From Mastacembelus armatus (Eukaryota > Chordata > Actinopteri > Synbranchiformes > Mastacembelidae), in contig NW_022872866.1 of NCBI RefSeq assembly GCF_900324485.2, positions 744,001 to 808,000 of the forward strand: a stretch of DNA of 64,000 nt. The letters run 5' to 3'. Shown here piece after piece: positions 35,142-50,100 of the stretch; position 1 is the first letter of the stretch; each line of letters starts with the position of its first letter. The notes under the pieces are model-generated. The model was given only the letters and a program-made list of their open reading frames with translations, searched no databases and was not told where the DNA came from. A program made the position numbers and the translations under genes.

Positions 35142-38100
35142 GTGTGTGCGCGCGTGTGCGTGCGTGCATGTGCGTGTGTGTGTACCTCCTCCAGTCGGTG
35201 TAGTACAGGCTCCTTCCAAACGAGACGATGGCGAACGGATACTGGATCCCGGCAACGATCTGCCTCCTCATCCTGCGGTGAGGATCCATACACTCCACCT
35301 TCCGGGTTCCTGCGGATCAACACGGATCGATCAGTCAACATTGAGAGACACCTGGACTGACGGGGTGGGACGGGTTCTGAGTGCAGACTGAGGCGGACCG
35401 ATGTGTCTCACCTGCGTCGGCCCAGCACAGCTGCTGCTTTTCGTGGTCAAAGGTCAGACCGTTGGGAAGCCCCAGGTCGTCTTTGACCAGGACGCTGCGG
35501 TCTGTCCCGTCCATGTTGGACGTCTCGATCTTCGGCCCATCTCTGTCCCAGTCTGCCCAGTACAGCCGCCTGAAACCATTAGGGCCAACCCGTTAGAACC
35601 CACTGCTACAGTAATACAGTAATTCATTACTGCAGCACAGTACTATTACTGCTCATACTGTTAGAACAGTATATATCAATAATATATCAATACTACCCAT
35701 AATGCCTTGAAATTCCTTTACTGAAAGTTCATCTGGAATCAATAATAAACATTTTTTATTAAACTTCCTGTTTTTGTTTTTATTTCATCAAAACATCAAA
35801 GTAATAGACCTGTACTGTACAACCGCTGTTCCTAGTAGTACTACTGCTGTTCCTAGTAGTACTACTGCTGTTCCTAGTAGTACTACTGCTGTTCCTAGTA
35901 GTACTACTTAACTACTGCACCGTGTTAAGTTTTATTGCAACCCAGTTTTGTGTCACTCACCCGTACGCCGGGTTGGTGACGATGGGCCGAGGGTTGACCA
36001 GGTCGGAGTCGAACAGGACTCTGCGCTGGCTGCCGTCCAGTTTGGAAACCTCCACGGTGTCTCGCATGGAGTCGGTCCAGAAGAGGAGACGGGCCACGTG
36101 GTCGATGGCGATGCCTTCAGGACTCTGCAGCTCTGAGGAAACGGGGTTTAGACAAAGAACCGTCAGGACCAGCACGCACCTGGGGGATTGTGGTTTGTAC
36201 TGTTTGTACTTCAAAAGTATATAAGGTAGTTAAACATCAGTGCAGGAGAAGCAGCAGGACACAGAGTTTCTGAAAGCACCTCATGACATTATCCTCCCAG
36301 CGCTGTGGATCAGGAGGGAGAGCAGGTCGACCACGAACCAGAGGGTTGGTGGATCGATCCTTGGTCTCACTGGAGTGTGAGTGTGAGCGAATGGACAAAT
36401 AGTGTAAAGTGCTTAGACTGCAGTACTACAGTAGCACTATATCTAAACTGCAGTACTACAGTAGTACTATATCTAAACTGCGGTACTACAGTAGCACTAT
36501 ATCTAAACTGCAGTACTACAGTAGTACTATATCTAAACTGCAGTACTACAGTAGCACTATATCTAAACTGCGGTACTACAGTAGCACTATATCTAAACTG
36601 CAGTACTACAGTAGTACTATATCTAAACTGCAGTACTACAGTAGCACTATATCTAAACTGCGGTACTACAGTAGCACTATATCTAAACTGCAGTACTACA
36701 GTAGTACTATATCTAAACTGCAGTACTACAGTAGTACTATATCTAAACATATGTTTGACCCGCTGCACCAGACGACACTCTGGCCCTGGATGACTTGAAC
36801 ACTTTGCTGTACCCGTAGTGACGACGGGGACGATGTCTCCCTCCCTCAGACTGGCCTTGCTGATCGCCGGCCCGGTGATGTCGGTCCAGTAGACCGTCTT
36901 CTCCACACAGTCGTAGGCCACAGCGATCACCACCCGGTCCTGACAGAACACAGAGGAGGAGACAGATGCTTTCATTCTTCTGGAGACAGTTTCAGAGTCT
37001 TTTGTGTGAAGTGTGAGGGGGCGACTGATGCAGACCGACTGATGAATTATGGACTCTCTGAAAGAGGAGAGTTCTGATGCTGCAGAACAATCTGAGGACT
37101 GTTTCAGAGCAGGCAGGAATGTGCTGACGTGGCTTCATAACCTACAGCGACTCTGTGTATGTTTCCCATCATCAATTTATATGACGACCAAACGTCGTCA
37201 CCACAAAGACTCTTTTCTATAATGACTCTGTTTGGGTTTTTATGTTCCAGCGACAGACCCCCCCAGTCGGCCGAGGCTTCACCCAGTGACGGTTCAAAGA
37301 GACTCACAGGGATGTGCAGCAGCGGCTTGGCCTCCTCTTTCTTTATGCTGAATCCATCCAGAGGAACGTGCTCGATCTTCCCGCTCTGTGCGAACAGCAG
37401 GTGTGTCCCTGGGGCGATGGGGTGGACGCCAGGTCGTGGCGTCGGACCCACCGGGGCAGGAGTCACCGTCTGGTCGATGCCTGTGTGGGACGAGAGTTTC
37501 AGCGGTTCATGTGTGTGCAGATTCAGATTAGACCGCATGAGTCCACATGTGGTCGTCACATTTCCTGTTTGATTACTGTCTGTGCTCGTTAACAGTGATA
37601 ATTATTGCTGAGGACTCACACAGAGGAGTGTGGCCCGGTCCAGTTCTGGTGTTGGGGATCTCCTGACCGTTGGCGTCCACACACCAGCACTGGCCGATGC
37701 CGGCGTGACACTGGGTGGGCTCGTAGGCTCCGTGCTGGTCGCACTGAGGGACGTAGTGACCGACGGACGGCCGAGGCCGGAGGAAGGGGGTGGAGGCCTG
37801 GGCGCTCTCTCTGTGACGCTCACACTGGGTCTTCTCGCGCTCTGAGGACACAAGATAACAGCCAGAGTGAGACATCTGCCCATGATGCATGTCTCTGCAT
37901 GTCAGAGAGATGGAGTGTGTGCACGTGAGCACAGACAGAAAACAAAGCAATAAACACATCAGAAACAAAACCTGGAGTAAAATGAACTTTCATGTTATCA
38001 ATAAAACCCTGTGTTGTACGGTGGCCCTTTGAGGACACGTCAGCCTGAACTGTCAGGACTCAACATCACCGTTGTTTTGCTCTTTGCTGTTTTACTGAGC

Positions 38101-41100
38101 TTCCTTTGGTATTTCCAGACTGACAGATTTCAGGACGTGGCAGCTGCAGGTGCATGAGAGGGCTGTGGTGATCTGCACCAGCCTCGGCTCTCTGCACACC
38201 CTTACCCCCCAAGGCCGTAACAGACCCGCACCCCAGGCGACAGGGTGTCCTCACTGCACCACGTCTGCTCCCACAGAGACGACCCCTGAGAACAGGGCCG
38301 AGGCAGAGACGCTGAGACGAGTGTTGACACCAAATGAGGCCTTTCAGAGGCCAGGCAGCTCAGACACAGACCAAAATGTGACAAAACTCAGGAGTGAAGC
38401 TGTAATTAACTCTGACACCTGGAATCAGTGAAGGCGTCTGCAGCTTCAGGTCCACAACCACAACAACAACAACAACCACAAGAAGCAGAAGAGAAGAACT
38501 CGAGTCTGGAAACTGTCAGTTCATCTCAAACGTTACAGCAGTTAAAGTGGAGTAGTATCCAAAGTGCAGCACCCTGGGCTGGGCTGGACTTTGATCTTGC
38601 TGTGGGACTAAAATGTGTTTTTGGCTTTAAGACCAAATGAAATGGAAAAGAATGAGGAGGAGAAGGGGAATGAAAGACAAAGCTGAGGGAGAGAACATGT
38701 AAAGCTGTAAAACATTATGAGAGTCGGTCTGTTCATCCCACGCCCTCGTTCTTCTGGGTCATGGTTCATGTGACCCTCAGCTGACTCGGTGTTTATTCCA
38801 CAGCTGCAGCCTGAAACACCACACTCTGTTTACACCTGAGCAGGTACGCGGGCGTCCTACCTGAGGGCGTGGGGCTGCAATGGAGGCCGTCTCCGTGGAA
38901 ACCATGGCGGCAGTGGCAGGCGTAGGATCCGTGTGTGTTGGAGCAGAAGGCGTCGCGGTGACACGGGTCCTGCTGACACTCGTCTACGTCTGAGCAGGGA
39001 GAACGAGACAAAGGTGAGGACGAACAGCCAGAGAGACCAGTGTCACACACACACACACAAACTTTAAGGTGAGACTTTGTAAAGTTCGGCTGCTGGTTTC
39101 TGTGTGGACGCTCTTCAGTGACAGGCTGATGTAAACGTGAGCAGCTGTGGGGCAGGGCTCCACACTTCCTGTCCCCGGGGCCCACAGAGACCACTTCTGT
39201 GTCACTGAGGAGGCTGAAAAGTGCAGGAAGTCCACTTGGACAACTATGCTGCTGTAGACAGCCAGTGTGTCTCTTACATTTAGGACCATCAATGTTGGAC
39301 CTTCTGGTCCTGGCTCTGACTGTAAGACCTCACAGACACATTTTCTTTGTTCAGCTGCGTCACACACAGGAAACAGACACTGCTACGACCTTTGGCACAG
39401 ACACCGGTCAAACCACTGCCCAAGGTCTGCAGACACAGCTGCCAAAATCCACGGACTCACCCTCACAGTCCCGACCGTCACCCACAAAACCCGGCAGGCA
39501 GGAGCAGACGTAGGACGAGCCGCCGGTGTAGCTGCACAGCGCTCTCTCAGGAGCGTCACAGTCATGGCTTCCTCTGTGGCAGTGGTCCACAGGCCGGTTC
39601 TCCTCTGCAGGACCAGACAGAACACGTGTCAGCGCAGACAGACCCGGTTCACAGGCTGTGAAAATACTCCACATTCAAATCCTACTTAAGTAAAGGTGTC
39701 AAAGTATTATCAGCAGAAAAGAAGGAAGGAAGCCATCACTGCATCTCCGACATTTCACTTTACCACTTTGGACCAGTTCAGCTTCAGACCTGGACCTGAG
39801 CTGGAACATGGAGGAGACGGAAACACTGTGCAGCATCAGCTTGAGTGAATTACAGCACAAGATGTTTGATTTAAGGACATTTTGGAGGCCAGGACCTTCG
39901 GGCTTCCTCTTCTGCACAGACAAAGTGTTTCTGGTGCACGTCAGTCACATGTTCAACAATCAGTCTGAAACATCCCATTTACAGTCGCACAAAACCGTCT
40001 TTGTTTGTGTCTCTTGGCGACGTTTGAATCATCTGCATGTGCAACAAGGACCTACACACTGGGCCCGCCCACACACACACACACACACACACACTGATCT
40101 AAACGTACCGACGCACGTCCTTCCGTCGCCGGCGAACAGGAAGCCGGCGGCGCACTCACAGTGGAAGCTTCCAGGCTGGTTGGTGCAGACGGCGTTGGAT
40201 CCACAGACCTGAGGAGTCTCCCTGCACTCATCAGTATCTGCCAGTCACAGACAGGAAACACAGTCAGAGTAGTTTGACCCTGGTTTTATATAAACACTTA
40301 AATATTCTAATCTGTAATAACATCAACACACAGCTGCTCGGTGGAGCCCTCAGTGTTCAGGGACACATTAGGAGATAACAGGCCCCTGAACATGTGACCA
40401 CCCCCACCCTAAGGCACCCTAAGGCACCCTAAGACAAAACACAGCTGTGTCTGTGCTGCCTCACACTTTTTATTTCTTTCTGCTCAGTTTATATTTTAAT
40501 ACCGTGAATCATGTCTTTTCTTCTCGCACATGTTGTTTTATCTTTGCTTACTTTCCTTGAGTTTTATCGTTTGTCATGACCCTTCATGGTTTTGTGTGTG
40601 TGTGTGTGTGTGTTTTGGTCTGACCGTGTGCAGGATGTGTTACCGTGGCAATAGCGTCCGTCTCCAGTGAAACCAGCAGCACATTCACAGGTGAAGTGGA
40701 GGCCGTCGCCCGGTCTGCACATGGCGTTGACGTCACAGCCGTGTCGACCGGTGAAACATGGGTTGTGCTCTGGAGGAACGCCTGTGAGAAAACACCAACA
40801 TCAGCATCTTCTGCCTGGACCAACAGGACACGATCCAGGACCTTTGTCCTCTAGGACCCAGGATCACTGACAACATCCCACCAGACCAGGCAGTGACACG
40901 AAAAGAGTCTGGTGCTTCCTGGTTCTGGCAGCAAACTGACCCTGACACTTTATAGGGACGTCAGATCAGTCAATAATGAGGAAGATCATCACTGGCAGCT
41001 CTAGTTAATCATCATTAACATGTGAATAGAAAGACAGGAAATATAATGTGCGGACAGAAACCACATAGTTCCCATCATGCAGCTGGCCCCATGTTTGAAA

Positions 41101-44100
41101 CACGACCCAGATGTTTCTCTTCTTGCCAACAAGGCTCAGCTGAGTCCTGTTTGCTTGTCTAAGTCTGGACCCCCGAGTGTCCTGTCCACAGCCCCCACCC
41201 GCCCTCATACCTTCAACCCCTCTTTATTAAAAAAATGCTCCTGATGCCCCCCCTCCCCCGGAGGTTGGTGTCTGGTCGACGGGACCCCCTGCGGTCGCTC
41301 TGAGACCACAGCTGAGGAAACACAGCTCAGAACGCCATAGGTCTTCCTCTGAGACACAAAAACAGCTGGAGCTGTGTTTCTGGGTAAAACCAGACCTGGT
41401 CTCACTGCGACTGTCCCAGACCGACGACCACGCTCCACGTGCACAACCTGCACTGTGCTGGTCTGTGAAGGCACCACTAACACTTCTGATTGTCTGATGT
41501 CAGTGGGACGTCTATTAGAGCTGCAAATAATGATGATTCTCATTATCTGATTCTGAAACTGTTGGTTCTTTCCTGTCTCTGCTAAAAGTCAAGAGAAATA
41601 AATAAATGCTGCTCATACATGAGTGATGTGCAGCATCAGTGTGGGGGTAAAGTCTCAGAAATCACATTTGACCGGACTTTGTTTCTTTACAGGGACCTTG
41701 GCTTAATATCTGTCTCTGCTGTCAGAGTACTGGATTTCATCAGGCCTGCGGTGGCGTCAGGACTCACTGTGGATGGAGCCGATCTTGTTGCTCATGGCGT
41801 AGCGCATCAGATTGTTGCTGGCGTCAAACAGCACAAAGATCTGGTCCACGCTGAGCTGCTGGGTGGACGGCGCCGCCCCGATGGCCTCGTCATGCGGGCA
41901 GCTCTGGAAGGTGATGGTCTGACGCCACTGGTAGCTTCTGGTCTGCGTGGTGCCATCGGGGGAGGTGACGGTGTAGTCGCGGCTGGAGGAGGAGGTGATG
42001 ACTGGAAGGAGGAAACAGTGAATACCTCAGCACAGCAGATCTCCACTGCCTGCTTTATTAGTCGTAGCTGTTACTGGGCCTTACGGTTTCTGCCGTACTG
42101 GTAGATCTCCTTGTACGGGTTGATGTGGACCGAGGACCCCACTGGGATGGCGGGCAGACGTCCCTCCAGCTCGGTGCTCACCACCAGGTGGTCGTGTTCG
42201 TCGATCCCTTGAAACTGCTGCTTGATGCTCAGACGCTCGTTGCCGGGCTGAAAGATCACCTCGGCCTGCCGGGAAAACATGCCGCCTGCATGAACGGAGG
42301 AGAAAAGACAGGTGGGTATCGGCACAGTCAAATCCAGCACTTTACGCAGAACCAGCATCGTGTCTCTCACCAATGAGTCTGAAGCCGTTCTGGTAGCCGG
42401 GCTGCTCCAGCGCGAAGGCCCAGCCGATCACTCCCCCCAGGGAGGACAGAGGCTGCAGGGAGGGGCCCACACTCTCTGGGATGTTGCTGATGGCCACATA
42501 GGCCCGACCGTCGTTGGCCACCACGTACGAGTGCAAGTCCTTGTTACGGAGCTCCACAGGCGAAGGCGAGTTCCCCACAAACACTCGACCGTGGACCTTC
42601 CCGTTCATCCTCTGTGGTTTTCCTGCAAAGCAACAGTTTATTTGATCACTGGAACAGAATTTGATTAGTTCCACTTCAGGATCAGAGCCACAGATAGAGG
42701 ATCAGCTCAGACATGACAACAATCCTCCACAGCAGCTGGAAGCTAAAGGGTTTTTCTTGGTTAGTGTCTTTCTACAACACTAACACGTGAACTTGGTGCC
42801 TTCTCTCCATGTTCTAAGAGAAAAGTCCATTTACTAAAGTTTCTTATTGATTATTAACTGATCATCCTATTCATGGTGAAACATTACGGGTTCAGGGTCA
42901 GACACTGGGTTTGCCCAGAACATGCACAGAAAGAAGCAACAAGTGTCACGTGATGAAACAATGTGTCCTGAGAAAAGCCAAAACAATCAAATAATCAATT
43001 AAATTGATCCATCGTCAAAGAACAGAGACTAGTTGGATAATCTGCAGTTTATCATGAAATGTTCTCTTGTTCCAACGGCGACAATCTGAACATTGAGGCG
43101 TCATCGGAGGCAACGAGCTTAAACGATCAAACATTTTTCTGAACATGACAAAATAAAGTTTTGGCGTTTGGCAACAGGAAGTGATGATCTGACAGAACAA
43201 AAGCTTCATCGAGGTACTGATGGTCAGATTCATTGACCCTGGAAAAACTTTTTGGGACGGCTGCTTCTCACCTTCTGCAACACAGTCCATGCCGTTACCA
43301 TAGAAACCAGGCCTGCAGTGGCAGCAGTACCCGTTGGTGTAATCCCGGCACTCGGCGAAGGCAGAGCAGTTGTGCCTGTGGTGAGCACACGTCTCCAAAT
43401 TGTACTTAAATACTGTGAAAACATATCAAGAACATATCAATCAATCAATCAGTCAAAATGAACAAAGCTTCAGGACAGGATCACCTAAAAAAAAAACAAC
43501 TACTTTACACTTTGGACTGATTCTTCCAGCAGAGACTTACCATCCACATCCAGGACTTCCACTTCATCCACCACCACAATCTGGGGGCTCTGGAACGGGG
43601 AACGTGGTGGTGCTGGTTGGACCGGTTCAGGGTTGTTGTACTGTGTTTGGACTAAATCAGGGTCAGGGTACCCTGGCTCAACTGGAGAATATCTAGTTTT
43701 ACTGATGTCAGGGGCAGTGTATCCTGGTTGGAAAGGTTCAGGGGTGGAGTATGTGATTTCAGTTTCATCAGGATATTTGGGTTCAGACAGGTCTGGGTGC
43801 GCTGGATCAGACACATCTGGGTCTGCTGGTTCAGACAGATCCGGGTGTGCTGGATCAGAGACGTCCGGGTCCTCTGGTTCAGACACGTCCGGGTCCGCTG
43901 GTCCAGACACGGTTGGGTCCGCTTGTTCAGACACGTCCGGGTCCTCTGGTTCAGACACGGTTGGGTCCGCTGGTTCAGACACGTCCGGGTCCTCTGGTTC
44001 AGACACGTCCGGGTCCTCTGGTTCAGACACGGTTGGGTCCGCTGGTTCAGACACGTCCGGCTCCTCTGGTTCAGACACGGTTGGGTCCGCTGGTTCAGAC

Positions 44101-47100
44101 ACGTCCGGCTCCTCTGGTTCAGACACGGTTGGGTCCGCTGTTTCAGACACGTCCGGGTCCGCTGGTTCAGACACGTCCGGGTCCGCTGGATCAGACACGT
44201 CTGGGTCAGATGGCTCAGATGGGTCTGGGTACCCTTCAGGGCTGGTGTATGTTGGTGCAATGGTCTCATATTCGGGGTATTCCTGGTCTGTCTCTTCGTA
44301 ATACGGCTCTGTGGTCACCGTTTCAGTGACCATGTACCACGGTGTGGGTGTTTCAGTGTCTGGATAACTGGTTTGGTAGTCAGTGGGAGACTCAGATGAA
44401 AATTCTTCTGGTACTGCAGACTCAGACGTCATCGTCAGTCCGGTTTCGTGGGTTGAGAAATCCACTTCCTCTTGCTCATGTGGTTGCCTTGGCAACAGGG
44501 TAACGGGAGGTTCAGTGGCGTCCTCTTCCACAGGAAGGTCAGGGACCATCCCTGGGGTGATGGCGATGAAGACTGTGGCACCGACCTCGTACACCCAAAC
44601 TCCTTTCTGTCCTGAGTTTGTCTTTCTGGAAACAGGAAGGAAGAAAAATCCATCACACTTTTTCTCTAAACTTCTCACATGCTGTGTGGAAACATTCACG
44701 GTCATCAGAAAACCTGGTTTCTTTGAGTCAAAGTGGATCAAACATTTGTATCTGATATTGTCAAACAGTGACAACGGACTCGTACTCAGTAAGTTCCCTG
44801 ACGGAGGTTTCTTCATTGGTGGTTGTGCGGAAATACACCCCCTGATTGGTTCCCCAGAACCAGCTCGACACGAGACCTTCATTGAAGCCAGCCTCCAGGA
44901 GCGTCTTATTGCCTCCTACTGATGTGGAGAGGAACTGCAGGCCGGCTCTCGGGTACAGGAGGATGGCGTAGGAGGACGACACCGTGGAGGCCAGAACCAG
45001 CTGGAAGGTGTTTCTCTACAAGGACAGAGCAGTAATTCTTGTTTTTAGTCCACAGTCCATAGCTCTTATATGCAGAGTGATATAAAACAAACCATCGTCT
45101 GCTTCTCAAAATGCAGCACAGTCCCTCACCTTAGTGTCCAGTCTGTCTCCTAGTCCAGACGTCCCGTGGGCGGCCATGTTCGCCCAGGTGATGACGAGGG
45201 CACTGGTGGGCTCCACTTTCTGTTCAATGGGGAAGGCTCGTCTGACGTGCTCGGCAGCTCGACTCAAGACGCCCGGACTGCTGTCCTGCCGGAAGTAGAC
45301 CTTCCCCTGTCCATCACTGTCGTCCAGGTCTCCCAGCAGGGCTGCGATCATCTTGAAACTGGCTGGCATCTTGCCCAGGTACTGGTTCTCATCCGGGGGC
45401 TCGACTACAGCCACGAAGCCATTGGTGTTAATCTGAAACAGGAAGTGGTTTATGTGTCAGTGAAGGAGTCAGACAACAAAACACTGTGGGTCCTGGATGT
45501 TTTCATCATCATCTCCAACTTATGACTCTTATAGAATCTAAAAATGAAGAGAACCTGGATCACATCTCTAAAAAACTCGTCTAATAACCATGAAGTTGTC
45601 ATCTCACTTAAACCTTGTAATTATGATTCAGTGTGAAAGAAATTCTCTAAATAATGAGGTAAAATCTTCTGGTTCTGGATCTGTGTCACGTCAGCCCTTA
45701 TAATAATCAGGACTCATCAGAACAGCAGCTGATAATAAATAATACAATAATCATAAATATGTGTCTGATGAGTTTGTTTCTGAAAACGTATGAAGAAGAA
45801 GAAGAAGAAGGATGAGACTTTGATTAGTTCATGTGATTTATGATGTGGGAGCGACTTCCTGTTGGTTTTACAGCTACAGAGTAAAAGTCCCGCCCACACG
45901 CAGTAAATCCACACGGCCGAGTGCTGCACTGAAGTGCGTCCTCTGGATTCCAGGCAAACACAAACACAAGGCAAAGACAAAACACGACGGCTCGGCTGAT
46001 AATTCTCTGCTGTTTGGTAAAACAACAACAACAGAGTCGTCAGTTATTTCTCTTTAAATGTGAACAACAGGAACTAAATTTAAAATACTGATGCTGCAAC
46101 TAACAGCAACCGAGACCTGGGGCCACGTTCTGCTGGTGTGACCAGTGGAAATTAGACTTTATGCAACATCTCAGGATCTGATGAGCTCCAGCTGATCCCT
46201 GTGACCCTAAAGAGGGATAAGTGGGTCTAGATAATGGAAGGATGGACCTCAGGATCTGTGTGTGACAGAGCTGCAGCCCTGAGGCCTCATTAATGCGAAA
46301 GGACGAATGAGGCGTGTTCACACTCGGCCGACACGAACGGACAAAAAGGTTAAAGGTCTGCGGGGTTCATCCTCTGGGACCTGAACACATCGACAGCAGG
46401 TTTCACACAAAACTGGCCACTGGTCTGTACGACCCTGTAGAGCTCATATTAAATAACACCTGACCAGTTTGTGTCTCCTTGTGTCACTTTAGCCGTTTTC
46501 TAACCCTTTGTGCCCCTGTTGGGCCCCGATACCTGTGCAGGCTTGTGTCTCAATACAGTATTAAGACCTTTACTGCTGCAGCTGACACTGTGCTTACAAA
46601 ACACACACACATGCAGTAAACTGTGTTTAATCCAATTACACAACAAACAGGGGCCCAGGTCTGTTGCAGGTCCAGGTGCACCCTGCTGTGGGACTATCAC
46701 CTGGAGGGCTCGTTCACTGGTTCTCTGGCTGCAGGGACTAAAACCCTCAGGGCTTCTCTTTGTTCAGCCTGGTCCATGTTTGTGTTGGCCACATGCTAAT
46801 GCAGCTACAATGGCTGCTGGGTGGGGGCTCAGGGACCAGGGGGTGAGTCAAACTGACCCAAAAACCCTGAAACGTGTTTGAGATGTAAACAGAAACAGTT
46901 TTGAGTGGTCTTTAAGGTAAAGCCGCCCTGTGCTAACACGCTAACACTGAGCTGCACACAGGCTGTTTTCATTACTGACTAAAGGATTATGGGACTGGTC
47001 TGAGCTGAACTGTGTCTACAGTGAAAACGGGGCTGAAAAGAAACCCCCACCAGCAGGAAGTCTTCATCAGGGTCGGTCATTGTAATCTAAACATGAGGAG

Positions 47101-50100
47101 GTTTGCTGCAGGCGGGCGGCCCCAGTGTGAGCGGCTGCTCGTGTTTGGCTCTTCGGCAGCTCCAGACGTAAACTGTATTTTCCATCTTATCTCAACATGT
47201 ACGTACTGTACCGCCGTGAGCCGGGCAGAGACCAAACAGCTGCTCAGATCTGTACAGACACAGTTAAACCTCCTCCTCATGGCGTCTTAAACAGACAAAC
47301 AAACGCCTCCAGCTGAGCAGAGAACAAACGTTTCAAATCTTTAGGTTTCCAGCAGCCAAAGGGTCAAAGGTCAGAGCCTCGGAAAACATGAAGGAAGGAA
47401 AAATCTGAGTTGATGCTGGAGAGACAAGAGCCTCAGAGGGAAGCAGTCTCGCTTCAGTGCCTCTGCAAAGCCTGGACTGTCTCAGCAGACACACCACCCC
47501 ACCCCCCAGACACAGACTTCCTGCTGGCAAACGCATGAATGACAGAAACACGTGGGGGGAAGGCCGGGGGTCTCCCAGCAGGACTGTGACTTTAGAGAAG
47601 ACGCCTGCAGAGATAAGGACACTCGAGCTCCATCCCAGAGCAAACAGCAGGTCTTTGTCTGGGCGGAACAAGCTAAGAGCTAACAACTAACAACACCCAC
47701 AGAGCCCTCAGGGTCATCAGGACACTCAGGATCAGGATCAGGCAGGAACTTTGTCTCCATCTAAACCAGAAAAATAAATAAATAATAATAAAAAAATCAC
47801 CTCTCCCAGTTTTAGATTCTCAGCTTCAACAAAGCAGAAACATGAAAACGTGTCAGATCCACATGTTGTTTCGTTACTCACAGTGTCCCAGACCCAGACC
47901 CAGACCGGTCATTGTGCAGAACGGCCCATTTCACATCAACGTGTCTGATATTATTGGATTCTCAGAGAGAAGCTGGTGGACCAGTGGAACCAGAGCCTGT
48001 AAACAGTGACGGCCGTTCTCAGCGTCTGGAGCTGGTTTTTGGAATTATAGACGGGCCTCCCATTGTTGGTTAGGAAGATCCATGTGAGCCAGGTCAGCGG
48101 TGTGGCTCCCTGCTGGGTTTTAATAGTTTTTGGACACCAATGGAGGTCTACGGCTCAGACCCATAAGCTGAACCAGGTTCTGGATTCACACACATTCATT
48201 GGTGCTGTCAGTCTCTGGGTGGGATCTGGACTTTGCAGCCACTGTGTCCTCTACATGTCGGACGTCTCGGTTGTGTACACCTGTGATACTTTCTACTTCA
48301 AATGTCCTGTTTCAGGTAGTAAGTCATGTCTGTGCGAGGACCTGTTGAGATGTGCTCCTCAGTGGAAACGTGCCAGGACGTCTCTGACATCACACATGTC
48401 CGACCCCTGAGATCATCACTATCAGTGTGGGAACAGCAGAGGGAGGAAACACTCGCAGAGCTGCCACCTGGTTTTGCAGGACAGATGTCTTCCATCTATA
48501 TGTTCCAGATGTGCCAAGTCTATGAGGACTCGGCGCTGCCTGCTGAGGATCAGAGGAACAGGCGGAAATTCTCCGCAGGAGCAAAAACCAGAGCCGAGCC
48601 AGATTTTAGTTTGCAGTCGACTCTGCAGAGTGTTCGGCCCTGAGCTGAATGGAAAGGACGGCTTCAGGGAACGATCACTGGAATGAGGGACGCACAGGCC
48701 AACAGACTCACTTTAGAGGAAGGAAAGTTGAGGGCGGTGAGTGTGTGTTAGACACGCTTGAAAGACTGGGTGGGTCCTGTATGGTTCACATCAACTAATT
48801 TAAGCTCAACACTGTGGGAAAATCCAGCAGTGGAGACTGAGAGATGAACACTGACAGCTGAGCTTTTACTCTGAAAATCCACATTATCATGAGCTGCTGC
48901 TGTTTGAATAAAGACCAGGTACTCCAGGCTGAATCGTAATAAAAGTATGAAATAATGCACGAGACACAGAAACTGCATGAATCGTGTGGATGCTGCTGTA
49001 AAATAACAACACTCGATGTTTGTTGAAGTGACTAATAAGAGTTAAAGTAAAAACAGTAAAAAAAAAAAACTGTCAAACATTAAAGCAGGAAACACAACAT
49101 GATGTTTGAATGAAACAAAAAAGCAAAACAACTTTATTGTTGTCTAGGATGAAGTTCTGGTTCCTCACTGCTCTCTGTGCCTTGATTACAGTGGGAAAGT
49201 AAAGACCAACCTGCCGGTCCATGTGGACCAGTGTCTGAGTCTCAGTCCCTCAGTTTTAGCTCTGGGTTTGGTCTCCACCACCTCCTGAGGGAAATCTCTG
49301 GCTCTTTAGCTGCTAAATGCTCCACTATGTTCATCAGCTGCTGTTTGCTGCTGAACAGGTAGAGGACAGAGGCTTTTTACAGCTACTGGAACACTGAGGC
49401 CCAGAACCAGGGAACTAGAACCCTGAACCGAGACTCATGGTGAAGCTGCAGGTTCATCATGAACAGACAGTTTTCCTATTATCGTATGTTTTTAAATCAA
49501 AATCTCACTAACAGCTGGTTTGAAGTCAGCTGATTATTATTAATAACCCACAGTCTCTCTGCAGGACTGGGGTTTGGACTGCTGGGGCATCTTCCTGCAC
49601 CCTCACAGACGTGATGAGGGTAAAGTCAAACCAAACACACTTCAGACTTCAATCGTGTCCTGCTCTAGTGTTTCGCCTGTGGCACAGCTTTGATCGCTGT
49701 GGAAGAATGTAAAACATCCCCCCCGACTGCTCCAACACTGCTGGAAACAAAGCAGGAAAAGGGTCAGGACCAGTGGAGTCCATGTTCTTTAAGTCCAGTT
49801 TCTCGCTGTTAATGTGATGACTTTACATCCCATCCGAGACGCTTTTACTTTCCACAGTTCAAACTCTTCACTTATTAACCTGCACGGGCCCCTGGGGCAA
49901 AACTCAGCTGCTGGGGCCCCTGCAGTCTGACCAACCAGTGGCCCAGTGCTGAGAGATTACGACACAACCACGAGTTTCTGTCCATTCAACACCGATGTTA
50001 TTTAACAACACAGTCGTCATCTTCAGCTGCAGGTGTCGTCAGAACAGAACCGGGTCCAGAACAGAGCCGGATGGAACTTTTTGTTCCTTGGCTGATGTTC

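Noticed and set aside
34996-35391. Cys/Val-rich frames near 35.1 kb
   Set aside because: Produced by the (TG)n tract next to nid1 exon 18.
36305-36975. Repetitive protein frames over the 30-bp minisatellite
   Set aside because: A repeat length divisible by three keeps all frames open; it lies in nid1 intron 15.
43633-44399. Several long open frames on both strands over the nid1 exon 4 repeat
   Set aside because: The 24-bp period is a multiple of three, so stops are absent in many frames. Only the nid1 frame connects to spliced exons.
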